Source of the DNA: Rotaria macrura
Lineage: Eukaryota > Rotifera > Eurotatoria > Philodinida > Philodinidae
Length of the DNA: 64,000 nucleotides
Direction: 5' to 3'
Assembly: GCA_900239685.1 (NCBI GenBank)
Contig: OENT01000631.1
Span: 27,020-91,019 of the forward strand
How positions within the stretch are numbered: the first letter of the stretch is position 1; each line of letters starts with the position of its first letter. The translations under genes and the position numbers were made by a program. Below are positions 36,001 through 50,600 of the stretch, piece after piece. The notes below the pieces were generated by a model, which did no database searches, was not told the DNA's origin, and saw only the letters and a list, made by a program, of their open reading frames with translations.

Positions 36001-37212
36001 AACATATATCTATTCTAGCTTTAATGTCGTCAATGTAATATGTGATCGATTCTGGTGAATCGATCTATGAACAATCAAGAAATCTAACCGGTATGACCAT
36101 TAACTCGAAAAAATTGCTTCGCACTCGTACTTTTTTTCATGTATTTTTATTTCATAAACGAATCATGTTAAAGGGCAAACATGTGAACGAATTAGTAATT
36201 TTGGCTTCCCATCTGGCTCAAGAGGCGTTGTGATATTCGAAGTAACTCATTTACAGCCTACGCTACTCCTTAGAAATCATGACTGTATGGATTTTAAGCT
36301 CTAAATTCTTAGTAGTAAAATTTTAGACAAGTGCTAGCATAGAGGATCCTGTAAACCGACGAAATGACTAGAGCTCCTTTCTTCCTTAAATCACTTAAAA
36401 ATTAGAACAAAAACTTGTGTAAACAAAAAATGCTTTTCATCTATTTCGATAAAATTTTCACGATTTTCAATGTATGGATCTCAATGGATGAAAGCGAAAA
36501 TGTTAATTTATAATGAATGCAATATGTCTTATATTTAGAAACATTTTTGTTAATCACTGAACGACTTAAGTGTACACTAAATTTTAAAAAAGAGCTGTTG
36601 TCTAGTTTAATATAATATTTTGTGAAATTTTCAAGATCGATAGTTGAGGAAGTTTGAAGTGTAGAGCAATCGTATATCTTTGACTTTCGTAGTATAGGTA
36701 TTATTAATGATTGGTCGCCTCTAAAATCATAATATTGATGATCAGTTGTGCAAAATGTCGAAGATTATCTTGCAATCTGAAACATTCTTTAGATTTACTG
36801 CTCACTGATCTTTATCTTTGGGTCGCAATTTTGACTGTTGCGTGTGATGTTTTCAAAATCCTTATTCATACGTACATAACTTAAAAAATGGCATACATAA
36901 AGGAAATCGTTTTGTTCTTGCATTCAGAGTAGATAAGAACGGTCAACTTGTTGACATTCTAATCTTTCAAACACAGTGTTCTTTTTTTTCAGCAAGTATT
37001 CGAACATCAGATAAATTTTCATTCAATACTCTAATTTAAAGAGTTTCATCCATCATGACCTAAGACTATCATAAACAATGAAATCTCTTTAAAATTTCAA
37101 TGGCTTAAAAAGAATTTTCTCCTCTTTTTTACAAATTACTTGGATAGAAATTCATCCAACAGATTTAACTACTATGAGTACAAACATTAACTAGATGATT
37201 GACTACGTTCAC
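33079..37212. other. 4.1-kb intergenic region, GTPBP6 5' to MTMR 3' end
   Basis: AT-rich with no supported gene. It contains the GTPBP6 promoter and the 3' flank of the MTMR10/12-like gene. A few 60-codon frames occur by chance; none resembles a protein family. Confidence 0.5.
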
Positions 37213-40200
37213 TCATAGTTTACACAATACTGATCCTGTTGGATTAAAGATGCTTACGGGATGCATTTTGTCAATTGGAATCTGTCGTCGTGATTTCATT
37301 TGTGGATTTTGTAAATCTTCTTGCAGATAACTGATGGCAAGCAACAATTGTTGTTCACCTAATGTCGGCAAATAACTTTGATCATATCGACAGTAACATT
37401 TTGACCATAAAACAATGTTAAACATACGCCAATCAACATAAAGATCAGCTGGAAATTTTTGTGGTGATTCGATAAGATCATATTCAAATTTTTCACTGGT
37501 AGATGGTAATGATTCGTTTGTTGATGATGGAATATCAAGCATAAAATTCATTGGTTTTGACGGTTCTAAACGATAATTAGTTTGACTTGAAGATGATCGT
37601 GAAGAGGGCCTTTCTTGTGGTGATAAATATGCTTTTGTTTGATTTTTCTTTTGATGCGATGAGTCTAATTTTCGTACAGAAAATACAGACGCATGGTTTT
37701 TTAATAAACGATATGCATTAGGATTGAGATAAAGGGAAAAATCAAATGAGGATAGAAGTAAAATATTTTTCGGACATGTTTGTATTGCATGACGACGTTC
37801 AATAACTGAATTAAAAGCAAATGTATGATGATAACAATGGCAAACATTATGATAAAGTTGAATTAAAAAATATTCACTAAATTCAAATGAAAATGGATTT
37901 TGATTGATTAATTGATGAACGCAATCAAGAAAAAGAAGAAACACCGGCGACTACAACGTGAAAAACAAATTTCATGATAAAAAAAGCGAAAAAAGGAAAG
38001 ACGAACTTCTTGTGCTGTATTTCCATCTTCATCCGTTAATACTTGTCCAAAACGGTCAAGAAATGGATGACCACGAATAACCCATTCGCGAACAATCAAT
38101 TCACAAAAACCTTTGATTGTACGACATTTAGGTCGAAGAAATATTTGAATTAATGATGACATTAAACAACTGCTATCCGTATCACTGCCTATTTTTAAGA
38201 AATAAATTAATTTAGCATAAACGAGTAAAATAAAACTAATTTTAGAGGGAAATATCTTTAATCGATTTTTCCACAGTTGTCAACAATGGGATTAGTATAA
38301 ACCATTGTGAACTCTTCTGATCGAATAACCAGCAAAGAAAGATTATGATTCACCGTAGGATGTTAAAGAATCCCTCGAGTGATGATGGATGATGCGAAAT
38401 TCGCTATTCGAGCTTTATTAATCGTCATCTATTTGTATTAGTAACTTCACTTTCACTTAGCATCAATCCATGAACAAGAAATTTTCGTAGAACTAGGAGT
38501 TCCATGATAGCTTTTGCACACCAAGTACATAATCCCTACATATGAACATGGTTAATCAACTTCATAATAGATCTGAGGTTGCAAGTTACGTGCAATCATT
38601 TTTCTTTCTTATATGTATCTTAGGAATTTGCACGAGCTAATAGATAATATAGAATTCAAAAATGTTTTAATAATATAGCTTAGTATCAATGTTCCTTAAC
38701 GAAATAATTTATATTCGACATACTAGAACGGTTTTCTATTTCAAAGATACCTTCGATATATTGTCCTTGTAAAAAAATAGTCTTTGCTTTTGGTGACCAC
38801 TGTTTCGATCTATGAGAAAACTCTAAAACTATTCTATAAAAAGAACATTTTCTTTAAAGAAAAAAACAAATTTTATCTACATTTCCACTAACTTATGATA
38901 CTGAATTTTATCGAGTTGTCATCAATGGAAAAATCACTAGTCTCGAATATATTCATTCGAGTGTAGCAACTACACTGTAGTTACTATCAATGGCTGTTTC
39001 GTTTTTATAGCCTTCTGACAGAATTTACCATATCACCTGATAATATTGTCTCTACTACATAATCTTATCGAAGTCGATATTCATCGGAGTTGTTTTTGTC
39101 TTCGTTTTCATCAACAATCTAATCATTGGTAACAAGCTATTGCCATAGCTTAGTTAGCATTGTATCATGTCGTTATCTAACATTAGAATCTGTTCAAACA
39201 TGTTTACCTAGCATTGCTTGAAGAGGGTATTCTCTAGGTACTTATCGTACAATATAGTCGTCCAGATATGAAAGTTCCTATAATTGATCCGATTGATAAC
39301 AGTCATCAATTCAATCGTTAGTATCGATTTGTTGACGGACAAATGCGACTGTTGTATAGCAAACGAGAAACAATCATGTTTCAGACTCTCTAGATCTTAA
39401 ACGTGAAATGAGAATGTTTGAATAGGTGCACTGTTGCGGGTAATTAAATTTAAAAGACATGTCTTTTCTAGAGAAAAAATTTTAATTAGCGAATAATTCT
39501 ATGAAAATATCTAAACATCATCTTTTCTACTAGACATTTTTCTTTCGTATATCATCTCATTTTACCTACCAGTAAATGCAATATTTGAATAGTTAAGCAT
39601 TTGAGATAACGACGCAGCACTATGTAAAGCTTTTGAAATATATTTCAACCATTTACATCCGTTCAATTTACCCAACCATTTATCATCACCATCATCTTCT
39701 ACAAAGAATACCTATTAATAGAGTAATCTATTGAATAAAATTTTTTTCACCCTACTATTTGTTAAGACACACATTTCAAGTAATTTTTCATAGCTATATT
39801 GTAAACGCTTTAAACTACAAGGAAATTTTGCTAAATTATAACGTTGAAATGATTGGCCATTGACAATTTGAATCGAGTGCACCAAATTCATATCAGTTCC
39901 ATTACGACGTAAACTACAATATTAGTTGTTTAGAATCACAGCAAACCGAAAATTTTTATCTAACCATTAGTGCAACATTCATGATTGCTTTCTCATGCTA
40001 TCTTTTCATCATGCAGTGCAATTCATTTTAAAAAAATCACTACGTCACTTGTCGAGAAAAACTTATGTATGAAACATTCAATTTCACACGATCAAATATG
40101 ATATAGACTGTGAATATTTTCCAATCGATGTAAACATCTGCCGTACTATATGTTACACACGATCAAACAGTTTTTGGACAATCTCAGTGAGATCTTTCAA

Positions 40201-43200
40201 TAAGATTTGAACAAATCGGATGCTGTCTTTTATATTCAGTAACCCGGAAGAAGAAGAATATCAACTGATTTTGAAATTGAAAAGTTGCTTATGTCAGTTT
40301 ATTAGTTACCCGACGCATTCTCTATTATAGTTTTTTTTTCAATAAATTGTATACGTGATGAGAAAAAGATTTCTGAAAAAAACAATATGCAAGAACAATA
40401 TTGAGGGCGTACGACATTAAAAACCATCACCAAAACAAAAGCGAAATCTATATGTATATCAATATATATACATATACGTATATATTCATGCAATATTTAG
40501 AATATAGCAATGGTTACCGAGCATTCGTATGTATCTCACTCAGTATTGGGTGATTTTGTTGTCGGTGCAAGCATTAATTTACTAATCACCGATTTATGTT
40601 CACCGGTAAACGGCATTGATGAAGAATCAGTAGTATTTGGACGTAAACGTTTTGGTAGTTTTTTTGACAGATTCGNNNNNNNNNNNNNNNNNNNNNNNNN
40701 NNNNNNNNNATGAGTCCAATGCCAAATCTTGTTATTTTCAAATGAATAAGTCAAATTTAAAAAAAAAACAGAAGGAAATACTAGAAGTAAATCTTACTAA
40801 ATCCGAATAGTCTTCATTCTCATTAGCATTTGCTAAACGAACAAATGGACCTTCTCTAGCATTTAAAAAAACAAATTGAATCACACAACAAAAGCGTTCT
40901 TCAATAGCATACGTTTCCACGATCTTTTGTTTATCGAATTGACTTCGATCGACAACCCATTGTTTCTGATGGGCATCATGTAGCTCATCGTGCCAATCTG
41001 CACAAGTCATATAAGCTTTAATACGTTCATCATCACTGATACAAAAATCTAAATAAGATGATGATAAAAAATTAGTGACAACACATATAGATATGATGAT
41101 TACTAACCAGCAACATCATCATCTACTGTGTGCATCCCAGATGAAGACATTGGTGATGCTATTGGATAACCATATTGACTTTTCAGAGATGGATAATTAC
41201 TTCTATTTTGTTGTACAGCAAGATAAGGGTAAAGGTTTTCTTTATCGTGACGAAGAGTTTGATCTCTTAGTGCATTGATATACTAGAAGATTTCAAAATC
41301 TGGCAATTGTTGAAGAATTTTATAACTATAATTTAATTTACTGTTTCCATGTCTGTAGCAGACATTACTCGTTTATTATTCACTGAATTTGATTTCGTAA
41401 TTAAAAATTTTGAAAATGCAACACTTCGAAAATCCTTCAAATAATAAAAATAAAAACTTAAAATAGATAAAATAGTTCTATACTCGAGTTGTAACACTAA
41501 ATGATCTCCGTTCTGATAAAATTCGGCTGTCATTTAAAAATGATCGAAAACCTGATCGAAAACTAGTCGCTTTGAAATGAAAAGAAACAAATGAAGATTG
41601 ATTAGTCGAAAAGAAAGTATACATCCAGATATACTTACGAGTAATATCTATTTTATAAATAGATGTTAATGGAATGTCACATTCACCAATATATTTATTG
41701 TCAGAGAAAATCTAGACATAAATAAAAAGTATTAAATCGAAATATCCAATGTTATTTATCTTACGAGATGAATTTACAGCTAACAGACTCCAATTACCGA
41801 TGAAATAGATGGAGGAGAGAAATCAATGAATAGAAAAAGGCAGAACCCAAATTTTCTTCTCGTTCTTGCTACTATCCTATATAGATGAGAAAAAAACAAA
41901 ACTTGCTTTATTAGAGTCGAAATATTTTGAAGGAAACATAGTCAATCTATTTCTGAGACATATGGAAAACAAAACACTGTTCATTCGAGTAAACTTGGCT
42001 CACGTTTTCATCGAGTAGAAATAATAGTCGCGAATTGTTCGTTCTTGCATTTGCTTGATTTCATATTTACTAGATACTAATATTAACTTCGAATGAATTA
42101 GCGAAGAATAAGCATGAGAATATTACAATCGAAAGCAAGATAAAGAACGTTGGATATGGATGTAAAGTGTGGCAGTTGGCTATCGAAATTTGTAAGGGTA
42201 TAATTTGTAGGACCTACACAAGGATGTGAACCAAAAGAAAAATAAACATTTGAAGAGGATGAGACTGTATGTACTTGTGAACATTTTTGTGTGCATGGTA
42301 GAAATTACCAGATCCAAGAATTTTGAGAATCAAATAGTACCGATCGATTAAAATTTATAATGCATGATCAATCAAATTTGTTCAGACCTATTTACTCACT
42401 AATATTGAATTCGTACCTCATTAACTAATCTTTTGCCAGTAGACTCTACATATAGGGTTCGAGGACTTTTACAGAACTCAGCACGCTACATTTTCAAAGT
42501 AGATCTCGACCGGTCCCGGATAGAACTAGACGAGCTCTACTCCGTGCATGTTAGATCCACATGTGATCGTAAGTGAATTGTAGATGATGCGAAAACAGAG
42601 ATGAGAGGGATCTATCATTTTTGGTCTCGATCACGGCCGGACAGAAACAAGGACCTTGTTTTGCATGCCTACATGAAGAAACGCATCCAGCTTACGCAAA
42701 ACCTCATACTAACACTTAGACCTACGTGCTCAAGTTTTTTTTGTGTTTAACGATCGTTGTAATTATAGTTCCGGCTCTTCTTTAAATAGCTCTTGCAATA
42801 GAAGCAGCCAATTCGAAAACCCTTGCTTCTACAATGAAATTATCTTGTAAATATTTATAAATAGTATTCTATAGAAAGCATCAATTAGATGGACGCTTGC
42901 TTTCTTCATAATGTGTTTTAGTGACCAATGATTGTTGGTTATCAATCTAAAATTTTCTATGCAATTCAAACAACACAACTCAGGTTCTTTCATTCTTTTT
43001 ATCTCTGATTCTCTTGATAATAATTGTTACCAAATAAATTTAAAAAAGAAGTGCTCTGATACTCAATTAATGCTTCGCTTTCACTAACTTCTAAAGTTTT
43101 CCGTAGATTGACTAGGTCCAGCACGATAGTTATCTTTGAATCAAAACCAAAACTCATGCATAGATTTCTACTTTGGAGTTATAAGGAGACCACTGTCAAT

Positions 43201-43769
43201 TTATTGGTCGCGACTATCTTGAATACGCCTAAACACCATAACTTATCCTATTCTGTAGTTTCACCCGAAAATCGATTGAAAGCGAAGGTCATATGAATGC
43301 CTATTCAATCTATAGAATTATTCTTACTATGTTATTCTTTGTTATTTCATTGTCTGGTGTAAATATGATGCGAAAATTCGTCAAGTATAAAGTTCCACTT
43401 AAACGTTCACAACCATTCTCCAGATAGTCAACATCCCGTACATTTATACTGAACGGTATTTCTTCTAAACAAAAAAAAAATAAATACATTCAATATTTAT
43501 GTTGTCCCTAAAACATTGGATAAATAATAAAATACTCACGTGGTAATAATTTTCGAAAAATGTTCGGTAGCTGAATGACAATAAGAACAAATAGTAGAGG
43601 ATATTGTCAAAATACTATATAATTATATATTTACTTCAGGCAGAACATTTGGTAATGCATCTCTTCTTGATGAAAAACCTACATCAACACCATTAGAATT
43701 GATTCGTGATTTTAAAATTTGACCTGCACTTTTCGAGCGAGGACGAACATCTATTTGTCCTGATGACAT
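37213..43769 (-). CDS. myotubularin-related pseudophosphatase of the MTMR10/11/12 group
   Basis: Thirteen minus-strand exons were traced: 43635-43769, 43540-43570, 43328-43464, 41639-41711, 41484-41569, 41369-41434, 41108-41282, 40798-41048, 40540-40727 (with a 34-N gap), 39756-39913, 39570-39698, 38007-38188 and 37213-37950. They stay in frame and give 782 aa, the size of MTMR10 (777). A PH-GRAM domain (ENGCERLSGTLYLTNFRIIF, KYIGECDIPLTSIYKIDI) leads into a myotubularin phosphatase-like domain. Its late part aligns closely with MTMR10/12: KWLGKLNGCKWLKYISKALH, SSLIQIFLRPKCRTIKGF, IVREWVIRGHPFLDRFGQ, FLLFLDCVHQLINQNPFSFE. Where active myotubularins have HCSDGWDR, this protein has TGSDTDSS (residues 476-483), with no catalytic Cys or Arg. 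It should therefore be an inactive adaptor; the family pairs with active 3-phosphatases on PI3P/PI(3,5)P2. The C-terminus contains WRMFNIVLWSKCYCRYDQ, as in the group. Assignment between MTMR10, 11 and 12 is not possible. Confidence 0.88.
38189..39569 (-). other. large intron of MTMR-like gene (1381 bp)
   Basis: It lies between the exons coding NYSNIAFT and GSDTDSSCLM, exactly at the dead phosphatase loop. Donor GTAGGT and acceptor AAAAATAG are canonical. Nothing recognised inside. Confidence 0.7.
40676..40709. other. assembly gap (34 N)
   Basis: A run of N within exon 9 of the MTMR-like gene. The frame is kept if the gap length is right, and about 12 residues are unknown. Confidence 1.
41712..43327 (-). 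other. large intron of MTMR-like gene (1616 bp)
   Basis: Separates the exons ending TPDNEITKNNI and beginning IFSDNKYIGEC. It contains a markedly GC-richer patch at about 42420-42720, with sites such as ACCGGTCCCGG and ACGGCCGG, that stands out from the surroundings. Confidence 0.7.
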
Positions 43770-44636
43770 GGCTCGCTTTCAAAATTGATTTATAATCATT
43801 TCGAACGGACGGTCAAGTTTCTGAAAAACATTCAAGACAGATTTCAAAAATGCTCATATGACCGAGTATCCTTTTGTTATTTGATGTAATTTAAGAAATT
43901 GACATAGAAAATAAAAGATCAGTCAAAATTCTGCATCAACTTATAGTTACCAGTTGTTGGTTATTAATCTCCTATAGTTATACTGTGTAAGCCTAACTCA
44001 ATGCAAGAAAATCATGCTCGAATAAATGAGTAAAATGAAAATATGAATGTTATTTTCTATTCGCTTATTCAAATACGATAATCACATGACCGTGAAATCA
44101 ATTTAATTGACATTACTAATTTATTAGGCCTGAAAAAAGAGCCTATTTCTGGGAAATCGTTAGCTCTTTCATTCAACTTAAGAATATTTCTATATAAGAT
44201 ACACTGTGCATGCGTATAGACATGAACAATATCGTAAAGAGTTGTCTATTACAGCACATGACACTGAAAACATTCTATAAAACTCCTATGATGGAAATTT
44301 ATTTATTCCTTTATTTAAATTCGTGCTGTCGATGATTCATTCAATGTTCGAAAATCATTTATTAGACATTCTATTGGCCAATAGAAATCAAGACGGACAC
44401 CTCTGGCATGAATAAATAATGAAAGGAAATATTCATATGACATAAAATTTTGTTGTGGATAAAAAATTCTTTTCTTTTTTAAACTTATATATCAAAATTT
44501 TTCTTCATTTTCATTCTATTTCATAGATCACAAACACGAGTGTGTATTGCTCATCAGTGAGCTGTACTAATTGCATTTTCGTTCAATAGGACAAATTGTT
44601 GTAAACCTTAAACAATCTCTTCTGAAACGCGACCAA
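43770..44636. promoter_or_regulatory. 867-bp divergent intergenic region (MTMR-like / ARMC5-like)
   Basis: The start codons of two long genes on opposite strands face away from each other across 867 bp, so this interval should carry both promoters. No specific element was identified. The plus-strand frame is open for about 22 codons before the chosen ARMC5-like ATG, including an acceptor-like TTCAATAG, so a non-coding first exon upstream is possible. Confidence 0.5.
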
Positions 44637-47600
44637 ATGTCCATATCACCGCCACCATTCAGCCCACCACGATCTGAATTAAGTGAAGACGATAATAATG
44701 AGTATGTTATTGATGATGATGAAGAATATATTGATTCAGCCCGAACCTTGATATCATCATTTGATTTATATAAAAATGCTATTGATCGTTTACGTTCATC
44801 AGTTACATGCCAATCTATAGAACAGCAGAAAAATTCACTGCAACATTTCAAACCTTTATCAATTCGCACCAATGCTTGGTTATATATGCGAATACACGAT
44901 GATCTATTTAGCATATTATTAGATTATTTATTAATTGAAAATTTATCGATACAATCAACAGTTCTAAGTATTTTTGCCAACATTGCATGTGAACAAGCAT
45001 CACATGAACAGGTATATTAGTCGAAGAAAAAGATTTTTTTAACGATTATTCTTCTATCCTGTGTACAAATGTAAATACTGTACTAATACAGAGTAATGTT
45101 CGGTGTGTTGTGGTTATAGATCAGTGAATTGATTCCGATCAGGTTGAAAATCGATCCATTAAGTTTCATAAATATTCAATCGCTACAAAGAAACGCATCA
45201 AAACAATTTCTCTAAACCGAAATAATAGACATTTGGCAGAAGTTAGGATTAGTATAATTCTCTATGTATTTATGATGAACATTTTTTACCATCGATAAAA
45301 TCCCTAGAAATACTACAGCAAATAAAAAGGGTAGTCATGTTTCTCATTCTACGTTCAAAGACTAACGAATACTTGGCTACAAAAATGAACCTGGAGAAAA
45401 TAATAAGTGTTAGTATGCCAGATTAAATAGAAGAAGAAGAAAAAATACGACGGATCTCTTTTTGAAACATTGACAAGTATAATAGGAATTCATTTCATTT
45501 TCGTTTTACTCTATCAGAAAATCCATGAAAAGTGTTCATACAAATCTTAAAAAGAAATTAAAATTTTAATGCGTTTTTTTTTGAAATCTTTACTTTATTA
45601 TATAGATCTTCGAAACCAATCTTATTGATATTGTTTGTCAAAAATTAGTTGATATTAGTCATATAGATATAACAAATCGATGTTTTCGATTGTTAGGTAA
45701 TGTATGCACTTTTGAAGATGCTGCAAAAAAGATGATTGAAGCTGGTAAGATAATTCACAACTGCATTTTATCTATATGTTGTTTCATTTTTGAATATTCG
45801 ATTTCATCTAGATTTAATACGATCTATGGGAAATGTATTACGAAATTGTACAGATCATGCATGTTTACATTCAACTATTAGATGCTCAAGGTATAGATAT
45901 AGAAACAGTAAAAACTAAATCTAATTAGATTTTCTTTTCAATAGAAAATTAAGTACATATGCATTTTGTCGTGATCGAATGCTTGATTCAATGTGTCTAT
46001 TATCAATATGTAAACAATTGTTTGCTGAAAAAGTTGCTCTACGTAAAGAAGCAATGAAAGCTGTGTTAGAATGGGATATTGACAGTTCCGATAGAAGTCG
46101 TTCACAAGTAAGCATAGCCACATTAATTGCCTAGCTTTGATATCATAGAATTTGAAACATAAATTGATTATTCTGTAAATTTTAGTTACGCGAAGGTGAA
46201 ATATTTCGATTTTTAATAACAACAATCGAAGGCAAATCCGATAAAGAATACAGGCACATAGCATTTCGTCTTCTGAACAATTTATTACGTCATAGTGATA
46301 TGCGTACTGAATTCGGTTTACGTAATGGTTTAGATTTTTTATTGAATGTCATTCATAATCATCAATATCAATCAACATATGAACATTTAAAATTTATCGG
46401 TCTATTTTGTGTTTGTTGCCAAGAAGCAAATAATCGTCGTTTAATTAAAGATGATATTAATAAATTACGGATATTTTTTGATTATTTAGAAAAATATCAA
46501 TATCGTTCGAATTTTTTGGATCTTTTATTAACAGCTATCGGTCAATTTATCTATGATGAACAGGCATTAAATCTCTTTGTCAAACAAATGAAATTTATCG
46601 AACGAATGTGTGATTTATTAGAATCAGTTGTTATTGTTAAATATGAAAACAATGATAAACGAACATTGAAAGATGATGAACCTGATTCAAGAGAAAGAAA
46701 ACGATTCAAAACAAAGCATGCGGTATGGAAAGAAAAGAACATAAAACTAGACTATTCATATGTTGATAAGTCCATCGTCTTTGACAATTAGTCGGAAATC
46801 ATGTTGTTAGTGTGCATCCTAGTAGAAATTACGAAGCGATTATATGTGATCAACAGAGATAATAAAGAAGTCAATGCAATCGCTAAAAACATGACAATGA
46901 GTCAACGAGATGTTAGTTAGGTACGAGTCAGAATCGATCTGATATAAAGTTGATCTTTCTGAAGCCTCTGATCTCACTCGAACATTGAAAAGGTAATCAA
47001 GACAACATTTCTCCATGATTACCGTCAGCATACTTAGATAGGTCTATCCGGCATACGTACCAGAAAAGTAATTTCGATAAGTAGTTCATTTTTCTTGTGT
47101 CTAAACCGAGAGTCTTCTGACAGATTAAAAGTTTTTTATTACTAAGAAAATATGGTCAAGGATCGATGATATTTTACATGGTAGATTCTAGCGAGAGCAC
47201 TGTATACGTCTATCCTCATCCTCTAATAAACCATCGAAAATGCACATTCTAATGAAAACAAGCTATGAAAAAAATAATAAAAGATACTGTGAAAACAAAT
47301 TTGATACGAGACACAGCCTTTATCTAGAATCGAATGGTTAGAGAAAAATGGTTTGAAAAATAACCAACATATGATCAAAGGATGTTAGAATAAAGAGTTT
47401 TTCATTGTGCTCGCAAAAATCAAAAATAAAATTCATGTTTTCTGACTTTTTATGGTTCTCAAGTCGATCTCTATGACATCGACGAACGGAAACAACAGAG
47501 CATCATGAATCAACAAATAATCATTTTTTGAAGAGCATGAAGTTCTAAAGTTAGCTATCAAATAACGATTGCTGAACCTGTTGTCTGAATTTAACTAATA

Positions 47601-50600
47601 ATGAGGCGAAATTTCAATTTAAAGATATCCTAGAACGAGTCTCATATGAAAACGCTTTTCATCTGCGAAGTCATATGCAATTCAAGACAATATACATTGT
47701 AGTTATTCGACTCAATTAGGATAAGTGTCAAATGAGTTCATATATGTCTTCATAGATATGGCATTGGCAGTTTTTTTTTCTTTAAAACTATTTTATTTTC
47801 ATAGGGTATATTTTTGAAAGAATACATTTTATTGAATGACTGATGCGCATTCATTGTTTTACTATTATCGTGACATATAAAACATGAACTTTACTGATTT
47901 ATATGACAAGAATAATGAAAATACGAGTATAACATTATGGATCTCAAGGTCGGAAGTAATAAGATACATGAAGCTATGCTCATAAAGATCTGTGTCTCTG
48001 AACATAGCTTCGAATAGAAAAATCAACGTTTTTTGTTATCATGATCGTTATTGACAAACTCGATAGTTAATCGGAATGTACGCCTTGTACATATAGTCTC
48101 GACTAAAAACTAATGACTCCTTTCGGATAATTTTTTCTCATCAAAAATCACATTCATAAACCTCTTGCTTTTTTAGTTAGTACGAATCGTAAGTAAATCT
48201 TTGAATTCAAAATGTATCTCAAATGAACTTGTTGAGATCTGTCAAAGACATCTTGTTTCATGATTTTTTTCTTAAGCATAAAAGATGAGATGTATGTCAA
48301 ATTTTTTATTGATAGCAATGAAGAAATATTTTTTTAATAGACTAATTCTCAACAACAACAACAACGCATTCCTGTAATGATAGAATTCAATGAAAGTTTA
48401 TTTACGGACTTTGTTGAAAATACTCATTTGGACGATGAACGTCATACATCATTATCTATTCAAATAGCGTCAACAAGTACAAATATAGAAAAGCGTCGTC
48501 GTACGGAGGCATTAATATTTACATTACTATCGAAATTTTCGTACGAAACAACTGATAAAACGCTACGACGTTTTATTTATAATCGTCGTCTTGTGTCATT
48601 ACTTCTGCGTTATATTTTTTCAAGTGATGAACCAAACCCACGCTCCATAAGAATTCTATATCGTTTAACAAAAGCGATTGATTGTAGTGAATATTTAATT
48701 GATCTTGGTTTGCCATATTTAATTAAATCATATTTTTATTCGAATCTCTATCAATACGAGACGGATTATGATATAAATAATGATGACCAATATTTATTAA
48801 ATATTCTTCTTCATGATAATCGAGCATTTTTTCAACGTTTATCATGGACCAATGACGAAAATCGTTTAAAAGCTGTTGAATATATTTTAATGAAAAATAT
48901 TGATAATTATCTGAATACGCCATATGGTACTAATGAAATAATACGACGATTAAATGACACCAACTCGGATGATAAATTTCATTTCATGTTAACTCTTGTT
49001 GCAAGATGGAAGTATGACAGTTTGAAATAGAACAGTTTTCGTGCCTATTTACGAAGAAAAACTAATCGTTCTTTTTTTTTCTTTAGAGTACAAAATTGTA
49101 CATCTGTTCTATTTGATCAAGCCGCGGCTTTCAAGTATTTAATTGATCAATCAGATGAAACTGCATGTTTCTGGGCTTTTCGTACGTTGGTTCATCGATT
49201 TCAACCTTCAAGTCGTAAGGCATATATCGATGAATTGTAAGTATATATTTGTTTCTGTCGTTCAAATAGCAATATGACAAGAAACTATTCCGATATCATC
49301 AGTCTGAGTAAAGTAAGACTGTGACTTCTTCAAAATGAATGCTACAGAACTCATTGAGTGTGCACTTTTTTGTGAACAATAATTTTCAGTACAGTGAACT
49401 TCTAGAAATATTCACCAGCCGACATTAATCAATATCTCTATTCGATGTTCTTCTATCACACAGCACTGGTAAACGATTTTCACAGATGTTTCAGAGCTGA
49501 GAAAATATTTATAGAGACATATATTATTGAAGACTAAAATTATATTTACAATGAGTAATGAATGAAAACAGAATTTACGTGTTCTTCAATGAAGAATTTC
49601 TTCCATGTTTTTCTAGTAGATGAGTCTCTAATGATCTAAAGTAAGGATCAGTATGATAATTATTATTGAATGTTCTTTTCAACTTTTTACTCAAATTCAG
49701 TACATTACATTGGCGTACAAACAGAAAATAAGGTCTTTTAAAGTCAAAAAACAAGATACTGCCTTTTACTTTACCATATATTTTAAATGGTCAAACAATC
49801 ACCAAATTTATTATGAATGGGAATGAAATAAAAAAATAGAGAAGAATTCACAATGTATAGCACAAAAAATGTTTAGCGATCATGTTGGATGTACGTGTGA
49901 ACCGGTGTGCCAAGATATTCATACAAAAAAAGTTATCACTGAGAAATTTAGTTGACTTTTTACAAAGTGAGAATAGTAAGTTGCATATAAATTAACCTTG
50001 GAAAGTAATTTAGGATACTTATGAGTAAAAACTCCTCGTTTATTAGTTAACAAAGTCTGAAGAACATAGCAAAATTATTTTTAAGCCCTATTGAACGAAT
50101 ATGAAATACAGAAATTCCTAAGCAAAATAGACAAATTGTTAAGAAACTTAATTTATTTTAGTTTATTAGTATTAAAAGTAATTCAAAGTGAGTCTTTTCT
50201 CTCTGTTATTGCACGCAACATCCCGGTTCAAAGAGAATCAACATTCTAAATCTCACTCACATTTTCTTGTTAAGCTTCATACAATTGGCAAAACTTTGCA
50301 TATCTTTTTCGAACTAACGAACTCCTTTTAATGGTCCAAGATTAGCAAAAAATTTGTTCCCTTCAAATAACGAATCGATTCGAGTTTTACTGGTTTCAAC
50401 TTCAGCCTTTGTTCAGTATCTCTGGCGAATTTTTAAACATTCGTTCATTATTGTTTTAAAGTTCCAATCGTTGAGAATGCGAAAAGATTACATTGAATGA
50501 GCGAATCATCAAGGACAAAATTATTTCATTTCTACTTTTTTCTTATCAATAGATGTTGTTATTGGAACCATACGTTTTTCAGTTTTATAAGCAGGTTGTT

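Noticed and set aside
44567-44914. A 115-codon minus-strand frame over the first ARMC5-like exon
   Set aside because: It is antisense to a well-supported exon that splices in frame into seven more exons.
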